A DNA stretch of 64,000 bases, from NCBI RefSeq assembly GCF_040712315.1, contig NC_134024.1:24564658-24628657 (forward strand), read 5' to 3'. Under the pieces are notes generated by a model. That model made no database searches. It saw nothing but the letters and a program-made list of their open reading frames with translations, and was not told the origin of the DNA. How positions within the stretch are numbered: position 1 is the stretch's first letter; every line of letters begins with the position of its first letter. Source of the stretch: Castanea sativa (taxonomy: Eukaryota > Streptophyta > Magnoliopsida > Fagales > Fagaceae). The translations under genes and the position numbers were made by a program. Shown here piece by piece: positions 22,901-37,900 of the stretch.

Positions 22901-25900
22901 TTTCTGGAAAAGGACTGTGATTGGTGGATGAGATCAAGGAGCAGCAATGTAGTAGGAAAATGTTCATTTAAAGTCAATCTAAAGAAATATTAAATGTTAT
23001 GTGGAAATCCACTTAAAACATTGGCATTTAAATTGTTGGTGTGGATAAAAAATTGCCATTGCTTATATGCATTAGGGTCAGCTACTTTGATTTGAGTGTG
23101 TTAACATGAACCCCGATTAGATGGCTGGTTCGACCCATACAACATGATTTTAGTGTCATGTCGGTGGATAGTTTAGCATTCAGTTGTTATTCTACTTTGC
23201 CTGATATTTTTATTTTATGGTTCATGTCTGTCGGATATGTTTTTATGTTGGTTTATTTATTTATCTCCTTATTTATTTATTCTCCCGTGAATTATGACGT
23301 TGCATTTGAAATGCAGAAATTGCAATTTGGAACCCTTTCTTCCATTAATATGAAGACGGTTACTAGTTTGGCTGAGGCTTTTTTGATGCACCCTGAAGAA
23401 CATATGGCTTGGCTTAACAAGATTAACAATGATTTTCAGTTGTTAAAGACACACTTACTCTTTATGCTGATGCAGTCATTTATTATGATGAAAAATGGTG
23501 TGTTCTCTTTTTTCACTTTAATCGAGAATTGATTTATCTATTTTTCTGTTTTAATGGTTGTGATTCTCTTTCTTTTTGAACTTTGATCACATGTTTAGTT
23601 CACACTGTATTTTAGAAGGTATTTTATTATTAATTTTTTGTTGAAAGCATGGTATATTATATATATATATATATAGATTTTTGATAAGTAATGGTATATT
23701 AAATATTTTATATGCTCGCTTTTTCTATATGTCTCATTCTCCTTGCTCCTATAAACCCCAAGTCTGTAATTTAGGTATTCTCTTGAAAATTGTGTTAGAG
23801 CCAGTTAAATAGCAAAATCATTAACCATATTTATAAGTTTGAATTTTTTAGGGTGGTTATACGAAAGCCCTTTTTCCTAGAGTCATGTATATATATGCAT
23901 GTATTTGGGACATTCTTATTTTCTTTCCCTCTTTTGAAAAGTAATTTGGGTCTAGCACATTTAATCGTGGTGGGATGTGGGGTTTCTTATGTGATTTAGA
24001 ACATTAATCCAAGTTTTTCTTTATAATATTGAACTTAATTTTGCTGTTTTTACTTTTGCAAGTGGTAAATTTATTAAAAAAAGCACATTGCGCTAGCCTA
24101 TCGTGAAGAAATGGTATTTTATCTAAAGGTGGAAGAGTCACTCTGATTAATACCATGCTTTCTAGTTTACCTACTCATTTATGTCTATGTTTACAATTTC
24201 TGTTCGTTGGATAATCTATAGGCAACACCACAAAGGGATATTTTGTAATATGGATTGGAATATGGTGTAAAAAGTGACAACCTTTAATCAATGTTTGGTG
24301 GGGGAGTAGTTTTGGTGTTTTGGGGGTGAGCAGAGTCATCTTTGGAGGTGTGATGTTGATTTGAGATGTGGAAGGACTGGGGTCTGTGGTGAGAGGGTCC
24401 AACACTTTGAGATTGCAGTTGAGCCCAAGGTGGTTAAATTGGGAAGCATTCTTTGGACATTTGGAATGTTGCTTTGCTTTGTTGGATGCGGCTATTGTGG
24501 AAAGAATGTTATAGTCGCACTTTGAGGATAGGGAGAGACCTCTGGATCAGCTGAAATCCTTGTTAATCTGCACTTTGTTTGAATAGTCTCGTGTGTGGGG
24601 TTTTGCTCATTTTAACTTCATTTTTGAGTTCCAAAATTCATTCTCTTTCTGTATTTGTTGTAATTTTTAAGATTCTTTGTGCTCATTGCCGTGTACATGA
24701 AGTACCTTTTTTTTCCCTTTCAATATAACTTTATTACTTAAAAAAAGAGTGTAAGGGGAGTGTGAGTTGGTAGACTATTTTTCACTTCATTGTAGGGTGG
24801 TGAGAAATTTATAGTTCTTAGCGCCAACTCTTTTTGGAGTATGTTGGGTGATGCATAGGACATTTGCAGAGGCAATTACTGTTGTAAAGGGTCTGTTTGG
24901 CTGTAATGTGAGCTATGAAATATGGGTGGCTGCTGCACAATGGATTGTGGCAATAACACAACTTTAGATATTGGTTTCTAGAGTCAGTGTATGCCTGTTG
25001 TCTGCTTGAGTTATTCTTCTACCTTCTACTAAAATTTATTAGAGTGGAGAGGAGATGTAATTTGCTTGCAGGAGATTAAGATGGATCTGTTTCAACGGAG
25101 ATGTTAAGGATTTTATTATTGGGCGGGAGGACACTTGGAAGGCAATTGAAGATTGAAAGTCCTTATGAAAGTAACTTTCTTTTGTTGCGTGAGCCTGTTA
25201 GCTCAGTGGAAAACTCTGGTTTCCACTCCCCTCTCAACTCACAAGGGGGAATCTGGGGTTCTTGATGGGGATTTTCTGAATTAACAATAGCAAAAAAAAA
25301 AAAAAAAAAAAAAAGACTTTTTTGTGTTCAGCAGCATTAGGGAATTTTCACAGTAGACAACCTTATCAAATGGGGAATTTTTATAGTGAATATGTGGTGT
25401 GTGTGCAAACAATACTGTGAGCATGTACTTTAAAGGCATTGCATGAAGCATAATGGGACCATGTTTTGAGTCATATTACTCTGGTGCCTACTAAATTGCA
25501 TCCAACATGCCACAAGATGCACAATAATGCCTTTTCTTGATTAAGACAATCTAAAAGATTATTCTACTGAGCTACTATTGTTGCTTTTCTGGTTGTACTT
25601 AACTGTTGCCTGTTTCCCTGTTGCTGGGGTGTTGCATAGCATGGTATGTCAAGTTGTTGAACTCTTTTATTCACTTTTGTGAGACTCTGCTTTTATTATT
25701 ACCTTGATCCTTGCCTCTTATACTTATACTGCTCTGATTCTTTGAATTATGATAGTAGGATACTAAGTTTTGTATTTTCTTGCATGTTAGAAAGAGGCCA
25801 GTTTTCAATTCTCTTTGAAGCTGTCTTTCCATTTCTGAAGAGAGAGTGGGAAGCATTTGAATCTGTGGGTGATGTTTCTGTGGAAGAGGTACAATTGTGC

Positions 25901-28900
25901 AAAGGGAAATTAGCAGCAGATGGGCATTGTTTTCTCTGTTCATCTCGACGAAGCTGAGTTCGAATTATTTTTTCAATGTCTAATGTTTGTCTTTGGTGTT
26001 TGATTGACAGTTCAAATCTGAAATTCAAAATTGGGATGGCAAAAGATTCTTAGAACAGCTATCTGATACTAAACTTAGAGCATTAAATACAAATATCTTG
26101 ATTTTCATATTTTGGAAGTTACTGGAGGCATTATCAGAAATACCTGGAGATGTTTTAGTGGTTAGTGAATTATTTGGGTCTATCTATCATATCTTCTAAG
26201 ACTACTTTGGTGACTGGTCATTGACAGTGTGGCATGACTTTTTAATGTGGTCTCAGCTGAATGTATAACTTTTCATTATTGCAGGATGATAATGACAAAT
26301 GGGTTAGCATTCTTGAAGATTTGTTCATTTTCTTCTCTACCTCTAAGTATAAGCATGTTTTCAAGGAACACCTTCATTACCTTGTCAAAAGCTGCAAGGT
26401 TATTGCTCCTGCCCGTTTTCTGTCCAGATTTTTTACGGAAGAAGGTACTTCCCTGGTTTTCCCCTTCACTACTTGCCTTCTTATTCTTTTATTTACCTAA
26501 AAAACATACTAGGTTGTTTTTGGTTTTTCTAGAAATGCTTACCTTGGCTTCCTTCTTTGCAACTGCCTTTTCATTCTTCAATCTACCTTGAAGAACAATA
26601 AAACTTTGTTGTACATGCTTAGATTCCAGGCTCAGATAGAAACACCCCTAGGGTGGCGCTTGGCCATGATTCACACTGCTGAGCATGACAATCATCATGT
26701 GCTGAGTCAGCACATTGATTTTTGGGCAATGTCATGAAAGAATTATCTTAAATTTGTACAAAATAAAATTTTTATTTCTGGTCAATTTGTCAATTTGCAT
26801 CAAATTCCATAATGATGGGGCCTTTTTTTTTTTTTTTTTTCCTGTATTGAGCACCTTTGCAATGACTGGTAATGGGCTTAGGGAGAGACATGTTTGGGTC
26901 AAGTAAAGATCATGCTGGTGGCTGGTTGGTCACATAATGTGTGTAGGGATAAAATTGAGGGTTGACTCTTTTTTGTGTTTTATTAATATTTAAGAATTGA
27001 GAGTTTTTCATTGACGTGCAAGTGTTGGATCATAAAACAGCTGAATGATATGTGTCAAACTCTGAAAATGGGTGTGTTGTCCACTGATGCATTTTTCAGT
27101 GATTGTGTAACAGGTTTATTGGGTACTTTTTTTAATTATTGTTTTTCAATCATCTGAATGATGAACATAAAATTTATTTTGTTTCGTGGAAAATTTCACT
27201 TTTTGAGGTATATTTTATATTTCAGAAACTTGTTAATAACAATTTTTTTTTTAAAATTATTATTATTATTTTATTGTTGTTCAGTATCAGATTACATTCA
27301 CAAGATATGATGCTGTCTATTACTTCTTGTAGGTGGTCCCGTTGCTGTCAAACTTGAGAGTCTCCGCTGTTTTTCATTTCTTTGTTCTCATCTACAAGAT
27401 AACTTGTCAATTCAATTTTTTCCTTCGGTTCTTGTTCCATTGGCTAGTGATAATCAGGTATCATTGCAAATTATTATTACTTTTTCTTACTGTAATGGCA
27501 TTTGTGGCCTCTTCGAAGTATTAGGTTTTAGAAAAAGTGTTTCCTAAATGTTCTCTTATGAAGTGAGGTGATTGTTTATTTTCCTCCTGCAGTTGTTGCA
27601 TTGTAAGTATATAGATTTTTGATGTCTGTCTTTACTTTCAGGATATAAAGATTGCTGCGATGAACTGCATTGAAGGATTACAAGCACAGTGGGCTCGTGT
27701 TGACTTTTCTAGCAAGAAAAATGGTATTCCTGCTGTCATAATTATGTGTGTTATATGTTCCCCTCCTTGGTTATATCTATTTTTTGCTATTGTATGGCTA
27801 TATTTGTAATCTGTTAATCAACAGGGAACAGTGCAATTTGGAGCCATTTTCTTGATGAGCTTTTGGGCTTAATGGTTCAGCAAAAAAGGCTTATTTTATC
27901 AGACAAACAATTTCTCCCGTCATTATTGGAATCTTTGATCAGCTCATCTTGCAGTAGCCTTCTAGTGCCACAAAATATTCAGCAGAGGTATTTATAATAA
28001 TGTTGTTTTTAATGCTTCACATCACCATCTTTGTCATCTCAATTCATCCTTGTCATCACTTGGAAGATTTATGATATGCTATAAACGAATTGATCCTTCT
28101 CCAGCTTCCGTATGTTATATTAGTTTTATTTCTTTGTTTTACTGCTTTTTCACTTGGCTGTTGGAAGTTGGAACAGGTCTTTATTTGGGGGTTTCTTTTC
28201 ACTTTTCTCCAAGTGTACATTGTACATCTCTGACCATACTTCATGTACAGTATGGATATTTCTAAGCTGTCAATAATAAGTATTGTGTGTGCAAATTGGT
28301 CAATAGTAGGGATGGTTTAAATGAGTACTATGGATACTTAACATTCAAATTTTTATGATTTAATAAATAATTACCTCATGGATTTATAAATGTTTAGTAG
28401 AAATAAATAATTACCTCATGGATTTATAAAATTTTAGTAGAACCCTCTCCCCGAAGAATTTGCTCAATTTATTATAGATGATTATATTTGTTTGAATCAG
28501 TACCTTGTCATGTTGGTAGCTTAGTTGATATATTCTGTTTGTAGAGCCTGATTCCTGCACACTACTGTCAAATGTCAGTAAATAAAAATGAAAAAGACTT
28601 CAATTTCAAAATCACACCTTAATAACTTAAGTACGTCTTCATTAATGTTTCTTGCCTTGTGTTTCTGGCTTCATCATAATGCCCTCTGAGCTACAGAGCC
28701 TTATAATTGACACACACGCGCACTCTCTCTCTCTCCATCTATTGCCTTTTAGCTTCTTAATGGTTTATGCCTGGAAATGATTTTTTTTTTTTTTGTTTTT
28801 TTTTTTGCATTTTCCATGTTTTATGGTTTCTCATATCTAGGAAACCTTCAAGTTACTCATGCAGTTTTTCTGTTTGATAAATTACCATCATCATCTTAGT

Positions 28901-31900
28901 AGGTCAATTGTGAAACTTGTTGAAGTGTTTGATGTTATGCTTACGTCTATTATTGAGTATATGAATTTTTCTTAAACCTTTCAGGTTTGATCAATCTACA
29001 AAAGAAAAGATTCTTGCCTTCCTTTTGCGTTCTGCTCTAAGCATGTCTAATTATGGAAAGGTTTGCACTCTATCTATTTTCACACATTTGTTTCTTCACA
29101 CACTAGAACTTTCCTATATAAGTTTGGCAGGAAAGCAAGGTTAACTAGAGTTGATGTCTTTTGCAGCTAATGATTCTATCGTTACTCAAAGGAATCGGCA
29201 GTACCATTATGGTTTATAAGGATGTTTATTCAGTTTTAAGTTTACTTTTGGAAAGACGCAGTCGATGTTACTTTGACTTGGATAAGTCATGCCAGAAATT
29301 GTCAAAATCTGAAATTGAAATGCTATGCCTTCTGCTGGAGGTAAGTCAATGGATGTTTTTGAATGATTGTTTCGTTTGTCTGGTAATTGTGTTTAATTTC
29401 ACTTCATAATATGCTGTATTAGATCTGTGCTGTGCCCTCTCTGTCTGGTGGATATGCTCTTGAAGACCATTTATTTCAGGCTTTGCGAGTAAGAAGTCAC
29501 TTACAACTTGTACAGATTTTATTCTAATTTTCTGGACTTTGATGTTACCTTGCTCGTATTGACTTCTTATTTTGATCTCTTCAGTTGGACAGTATGGGCT
29601 CAGAAGACCCTGCTGTTATACAGCCCTGTATCACTGTTTTAAAGAAGCTCAATGGTGATCTATACACTGAGTTGAAGAAAGATATGCAGGTGAGCTTTTT
29701 TAATTAACCAGGACTTCGCACAGCATATTTCTTGGAAATCATGATTCTTGAATATATGTTTTGACATGCCACTACCAGCTAGTTATTATTAGGATGATTG
29801 TTCTGGTCCTTCTGGAGTCTGGATATGTATAGATACATATGAAATTCTGGGAAAAAGGAGAGAAAATAGTTATAAAAAAAATTTCAGGGTGCCATTATTT
29901 AATAAAAGAAAATAATATTATTTTAGGCCAACAGTTAACGACATGGTTCTTGTACCCATGATATGCTTTAAAATAATGCATGCCACTTAATCTATAATTA
30001 GAGTAACATAAAATTGTCACTATGCAATATACAAGCGATTGCAATGATAGAAAAATACATTTTTGATTTATAAATGCTTGAGGTAAGTGATTGTTGTCTT
30101 TTCTGATACCAGCTTATATAATTTGTCTTTTTTTTTTTTTATGACATACATATATATATATTTTATATCAGATAGATGTTTGTTATGTTAAAAAGGAAAT
30201 ATGTACCCTGCTTGCGTTGTTCTATTTTTGTATCAAGTTTGCATGTAATGGTTGAATACTTGTACATAAATCATTAAAAAAGGTTAAAGAGTGATTTCTC
30301 TTTTTAAATTAAAAAGACTGAGTTTGTAGACTTTATGTGTTTAAAATGCATTAACTGCATAACTTTATCCCCTGCCCTTTTTACCCCCAATCTGTATTTT
30401 AAGTTTGTTCATTAAAATATTTGGAATCTGCCAGAATCTTTTTTTTTAGCATTATTTTTTAAGATATAATTGCAATTTCTGGACAAAAAAATTATCAAGA
30501 ATGACCTGTAGGCGTGAGTTTTTAATTACATGGGAGTAATCATTTCTTTGAAACACTGGGTATTTCTAATTACTCTTGTTAAGGGCTAAAAATCTCTCTT
30601 CTTTTTTGGTCTGAGCAGGATCTTCTGTTTTATCGGCTTGTATTTTTATTTCGGAATGCTAATGGTGATGTACAAAATGCAACCAGAGAGGCCCTGCTGC
30701 GCCTAAATGTTTGTCTCTTACTCTTTAATTTTTTTAGTGTCTTTTCTTTGTTGTAGTGCTTTCAGCATATTTTGTTATGCTATAGTTTTTCGAGCATATG
30801 AATTCTGTTGGTTGAAGGTTTTTTTATTTCATGCCACTTATTTACTTCAATTTTGGAGACTGCTAGTTGCGGGTGAGCTGCTCAGTTGCCCTTTATTTGG
30901 GAGGAGGGTGAGGGCGTGGGTTCAGGACCCACTGGGTGTGTGATAAATTGGAGACTGTTATTTGATAATCTGAGGGAGAAGAGGAATTACATTGTGATGG
31001 TCACAAACACTAATTGTTTATTGTGTGGTTGGTTTGTGCATGAAGGAGCTGAATTGGGCTTCTGTCCTGCTGTGCAAAAGATTAATATGGCTCTCAGAAG
31101 AATTGTTTCTTAAGATTTTAAAAATTAAAATGCACATGGAAGCCTTCACATGGGGAATTATGCAGATAAAATATTCTCAGAGGGTTATCTACTTCCTTTA
31201 TAAGCTGCATATGATTTTTCCTTCTAAGAATAGAATATAGCAGATAAAAAAAAATCCTACTGAGCAGCCCTGTTTTTTCTGTGTCCATCGTGCGTACCTA
31301 CATACAAGTTGTTATTCATGGTTAAAAAAAACATTATAGTATGAAGCTTGATAGTTGTCACTTTACTGAGAGTTTTGAAGGATATTTATATTTAAAATTT
31401 TAAGATGGTGACTATTTAATTCACGGTTTTTTGAGCTTGAAGGATAAGATATATACAAACAAAAGCATATCCCAAACAAAATTGTTGTTTCTATGTCAAA
31501 TTTTTTTGAGTGGCCTGCCAATCTAGACTTTTGTTTTGTATCCATAATTGCAATTTAATCTTCTTGAAAGCTTTTTACAATGTGAATCACGCTAGATGTT
31601 TCTTTGTTTCTAGAGTGACAGACTTTTCCACCAAAATCATCACACCATGCCTTTTTTATGTGTTGGGTGGGGCCCAAGTAGGGTGTGTGTGTGAGGGTGA
31701 TTTTTTGGGTAAAAAAATTGGTGGCTCTAGCAAAACTCTCTCAACTTTTTGTCTTGTATCATCTAGTTAATAGGATGGAAAAACTTCAAATGTATTTTCT
31801 GTGGGGCAGAATGGGCAGTGCCTTTAAGTTCATCTAGTTAATTGGGATACTTCTTGTGCTCTAATTAGCCAAATGGGGTTGGGTATCAAGAAACTCTTGG

Positions 31901-34900
31901 GCTTAAATAAAGCCTTGTTGGGAAAAATTGCTGTGGCGTTATATGCACAAAGTACTGGCATTGTGGAGAAAGTATATTCTAGGCGGTTGGGACAACCTCC
32001 TGTAGTTCATCAGATATAATATTGGTGGTGGCTCTAAAGTTCGGTTTTGGCATGATTAGTGGCAGGGGGAGGCTCTGCTTAAGGAGTTATCCCAACTTGT
32101 ATCGTATTGCAAGAAATAGTGAGTCTGTAGTTGCCTCCTGGGCATGAGGATAAACCCCTTAGCCCAGTAGCGGTGAAAATCCCCTGGATTACCTGTTAAC
32201 TAGTTCTAGAGGGTGGGGTCAATTTTTTTAATTAATGAATTATTTACTTATCAAAAAAAAGAAAAATTCCCTCAAAGTCTTTGCTTTTTTGTTTGTTTGA
32301 GTAATGTAAACATAACTGATGCTTTAGATTTTGCAGATTTCTTGTTCTACTGTTGGGAAGATGCTTGATTTTGTATTCAAGCAGGAAAGTCTTGCAATTA
32401 GTTCAGTGAATGGCAAGAAAAAGAAATCAAATGTGCACAGTTGGTCCAATCTGTCTCCGGATGTGATATGTAAAGGAGAAGATGCACTCTCTTTTCTTAG
32501 CTCTCTTCTTGATTTTTTGCTACTGAAGAAAGACATAGCAGATAGGTATATGCTTTTATGAATGTGTCTAATTCTGGATTCTTTAAGTCATGCTGTTGGG
32601 GTTGGCATATTACTTGCCACTTCTAATGCCATGACCTTGTACATTCTCATACTAACTGGTTTCATGTTATTTGTTTCAGGGATTCTCTTATAGGACCCTT
32701 ATTCAAGCCTCTTGGAAAAGTTTTTTCAGATGAGTGGATAGGTGGTACTCTTACTCGGGATGATAAGTTGGTCCAAGTATCGCCCAGCATTTCTCAGTCC
32801 ATGTCCAGCACAATATGCTACATTCAACAGACACTGTTAATAATCTTGGAAGATATTTGTGCTTCACTCATCAATGCTGTTCCAATTAAGGTATGCCACC
32901 AATATTTCTGGATTTGGAAATTTAGGATGATTACGGCTTCTGTTGGTCTGCCATTTCAGTATTAATTCCTGTTTATTCTAATTACACGTGATACATTTTC
33001 ATGGCAGGATGACATCTTAAATGAAATCAACATTAAATTGTTGGTTGAGTGTGCCCATTCTGCGAAGGATGGAGTCACCCTCAACCTTGTATTTTCATTA
33101 ATTTCCTCTGTTGCAAAGGTTGTCCCTGAAAAAGTTTTGGAGCATATACTGGATATTCTTACTGTCATTGGAGAATCTGCTGTCTCACAGGTTTGTTGAT
33201 ATATTGTCTCACATTTTTGTGTGTACGTAACAGTGGTGTTTCCTGTTTGATCAATGTGCTGGTGTTCAACTAGAGGTGAAAACAATTTAAAATTTATCCT
33301 GGAGACTATGAGCAGCTTAGTAGATATTTTACACAAGTATCCCTCTTCGGGATAAGATTCCCTCCCATTGAACCCTCCAATTTTTATATGTAAGACATTT
33401 GGCATTTAAAAATCCAATAAATGTCACATCCATCTGGGTGAAAATGGGGAGTAATTGGAGGGGATCCTTTCCCTTGTACTTCAATTATGGGTTAAGACTT
33501 AAGAGTGATGCAGGGGAGTCTAGGTTTCACCACCTAGAGCAGCCTGAAAACCTTAGGCCTCACCACTGATGGTTTGCTTGGAATCATATTTAAAAAGCAC
33601 CACCTGGAGCCTTTTGTAGAGTTTCCAGGAATAAAGGATCATGTCCCATTAAGCTCTCAACTAAAGATAATCTAAAAACTTATTCCTATCTTGAAAGATA
33701 TGAAACCTAATACCTATTTGAATTCAAAATAAAATGAAGTATAAAATAATCCAGTCACATAAGTTGAATTAATCCCTACCTAAAAAAAATATAAGATGAA
33801 TTAATCCCATGAAATGTGGTGTCTGCACCAGAGTGTGTCAGTTGCCTGATGTTAAATGTCCCCTTGTCCCCCCATTGGATAAAGTGGTAAACAAAACTTA
33901 TGCACCCATATGGGGTTGACCCATGACCTCAACCTTTACCCCTTATTCATGGGGGTAAGAAATTCCGTTTAGTCCAATGACTATTGTCTAAAATTCAATT
34001 CCATTCTTGGAATGACAATTCTTTGCCTTAGATTTGTACTAATCCCTTCAATCTTTCTATAGATTGACAGTCATTCGCGGCGTGTATTTGAGGATCTTAT
34101 ATCTGCTGTTGTTCCATTTTGGCTATCTAAGACGCACAACGTGGAAAAATTACTTGAGGTAAACTTTCCACCTTGGTGTTTAGCATTAGCATCTCTTCTA
34201 CACCATTGGTCGTAATTGTATGTAAGCTAGTTTTCTAATTTGGTTGGGTTTGTCTTTTAGGTTTTTATGAATGTGTTGCCTGAAGTTGCTGAGCACCGGA
34301 GGCTGTCAATTGTTGTCTACTTACTAAGGTGCTGTCAAGTTGTTATTTTTTTTAACTGTACTTCTGTTGTTGGTTCTTCATCTCTTGTTTACGTTAATGT
34401 TCTTATCCTCAGGACTCTGGGAGAATGTAGTAGCCTGCCTTCGTTGCTTGTCCTTCTATTCCGTTCATTGGTTTCAAGGAAAGGATTACCTTGTGTTAAA
34501 ACTTTGCAAAATCCAGATAGTTTCACGTCACTGATGCATAGAGAGTGGGAGTATGTCTTTGCAGTGCAAATTTGTGAGCAATATTCATGCCAGATATGGC
34601 TCCCTGCTCTTGTTATGCTGCTTCAACAAATAGGGAAGGGTAATTTGTGCCAAGAACTGTTTATGGAATTGCTGTTTGCCATGCAGTTCACTTTGCACAA
34701 AATGCAAGATCCAGAATTTGCGTTCAAGCTTGAATCAGGGGAACGTTCTGATGACATTCAGGTATGTGTCTTTTACTCTCTTCCCTCTAGCTTTGTTAAT
34801 TATTAAATGTTGGGTTGTTTTCCAAGAACTTGTTGGCTAGATTATGTCCTGTTATCTGCATCCTTACATTATTGTACCCTGCTATCCTGTTGAATGATAA

Positions 34901-37900
34901 AACTGCAGGATTCCTCTCAAATTGTCACAACAGATGTTGTATTGCCATTCTGATAGAAATGTAGTGCAAAGGGAATCATCTAGTGGATTATAACGTTATT
35001 CGTACTTTAAAATAAGTCTATGAATAAATAAAGTTCTTGGAGAAGGGAATGGAAATGGCTGGTTTTTTTTGCAATTATATTCTTGATTGGTTGATCCATA
35101 TTTATACACGTCACTAGATGTGATTTTTTTTTTTTAAAGACATGAGATATAATTCATCTCTCAATTTTTTTCTCAATTTAATGAAATCGTCCACTTTTGA
35201 TCTGACTGATGACACTAATATAGGCTCATAATGTGTGCCTTACTATGCTGCTTTCTCCTTGTTTATTGGAGGGTGATGAATGCTAGAACTTTTGATGGTC
35301 TAGAGTTATCAATATTTAGATTGATATCTGATTTTTTTTCTCAAGATATCTTTAGACGGAATGAAGTCACTTGGGGGATTCCATTCTTTCTCTTTGTTGG
35401 ATTTTTTAGATCATTGTAATTGTATGGATTGATTTTGTGAATCTTCTCTATACTTCCCACATACGACAACTGTATCTAATTATTATTATTATTATTATTT
35501 CTTTTTGTTACTCTTTTGGGGAGAGGAAGGAGTGGGTCAAATCTGCCACACAGTGACTGGGAACTTTTGGGGGGGGGGGGTGGGGTGGTGATGGTAGGTG
35601 CCAATCAGACTTCAAGTCTGATGGTGTCTTTATAATAATAAATTGCAATTAATCACCAATAGCATTATAGCTGGTGTTATCAATGGAGGTATCTAGGATT
35701 CAAATCTCCCATTCTTTGTTGTAATTATTGAATTATCCAAAAAAAAAAAATCGCAATTAATTATTAAAGAATGTTATCTTCACTACTTCAGTTTCCCATA
35801 TCCTTCGTGTTTATGTTTGAGCTAACATGAGAGTGACCGTTTGTACTCTTCATAAATTTAATTCTTTTTTACAATCGACATGTTTAGTGCCACTCTTTTA
35901 TACAAAAAATTTTTGTGGTCATCATTTTACATGTTTAGTGATCAAAGTAATCGACATTTTTTTTATCCTTTGTGTTCATCATCGTGTACATAATTTTTTT
36001 TTTCTTTATCAATAAAATTGCGTCACTTACCTTTAAAAAAAAATCTTTTATATATGTCAGAGACTGTTTGAATGAGTAGGGGAAGATTATTTATTTATTT
36101 ATAAGTGTGATCAGGGGAGGATACTGTGACATTGAAGTCCGCTATATCTGTTGCTATCTTTAATTCGCCCCTTTTTTTGTGGGTATGTATGATAGTGAGC
36201 ACTTATAATTTCAATGACGGTGATTGGTGCTTTAATTTCAGAGGAAACTTGAAGATCTCATGGAACAGGTTGCTCCTCTCTTGCAACTTGTGGATGAAAG
36301 TAGGAAGCAAATAAGTATTCCTGTTGCTATCAGGAAAGAATTAAAGGAGTGCATGCGTGTTGTCTTGAGGACTATTACCATGCGTATGATCCCTTCAGCA
36401 TACTTCAAAGGCATCATCAAATTGCTTGGCCATGCAGATGGAAATGTTAAAAAGAAGGTATTTCCCATGATGCCTTTTGTATATAAGATAATTGAGAAAG
36501 ACGTGAATTTGGAACTGTGACTGGAGTGCATCTTTTCTTGTCTCTAGTGGACCAGAGATTGTTGACATATAGGATTCTCATAGAATACTTACTATGCTTC
36601 ACTGTAAATCAGTTGTATGCCTATATATATATATTTGTTGTTACTTTTGCAATTTTGGAAATATTTGATTGTGTTATAGATTATTGTGGACTGGAATTCA
36701 AAATCAAGTGCATCTTTCTTTATTAATATACGTTACTGATCCCTCTTCTGATATCTGATAAAAGTGGAATACCAATATGAAAACAATTTGAATTGTTTGT
36801 AAATTGTACTAGTCTTTGTGAAAATGAAAATGGAATGGAAAAAGGAAAGATCTTAAGAGGACCCAGAAGTGACAGAAGTAAAATATGTTAACTGGGCACC
36901 GTATATCACACCTATACTGCTATTTTATTTGGATAATTATGGTCCTGCAGTGGTTCTGCTCTACCTTATATTTGTCACCAATGAGTGATATCTCAATTGG
37001 CACTTTCTCATCACATAATAATTGGATGGAAGGTGAGGTCATGGGTTTAAGACCACGGGGTACATGTATAACTTATCATTTAAAAAAAAAAAACTTATAT
37101 TTGTCTATTACTGCATATGCACAATAATAGTAAAATCTCTTTATATAATAAATTATACTTTCATGCAGGTTCTTGGACTTCTATGTGAAACAGTTAGGGA
37201 CCATGACACAGTTAAATTAAAGCATAAGGGCAGAAGACGTCTCAACCCAAATTCAAGTAGTACTTGGCTTCATATGGATGAGAGTTCAGTTGAAACATTT
37301 GAGAAGATGTCTTCAGAAATTATTCTGATAGTTGATGAGTCTACTGACGATTCAAATGCTTCCTTGAAACTGGCAGCAGTTTCTGCACTAGAAGTTTTGG
37401 CCAACAGGTTTCCTTCTAATTATTCCATCTATAGCATGTCCCTTGCTTCTGTCACAAAAGGTATTACTTCGCACAACTTGGCTGTATCTTCTAGCTGCCT
37501 TCGCACAGCTGGTGCTTTGATCAATGTGCTTGGGACAAGGTCACTAGCTGAGCTTCCTCGGATAATGGAGAATTTGATAAAGATTTCGGGCGAAGTGTCT
37601 TCATGCTCAGATCTGAAAACAAAATGTGATGATGACAACACCCCTGTTGCAGTATCAACTTCCAAAGATTCTCTTATTTTGTCTATTCTTATCACATTGG
37701 AGGCAGTTGTAGACAAGCTTGGTAGTTTTTTGAATCCATATCTTGGAGATATCATGAAAATTTTGGTGCTTCATCCTGAATATTTATCAGAGGCAGACCT
37801 AAAGTTGAAACTGAAAGCTGATGTAGTCCGAAAACTGCTCACTGAGAAAATCCCAGTAAGCCTTATATCATAGTCTGATATTTGACCATGTTCTGAAAAA

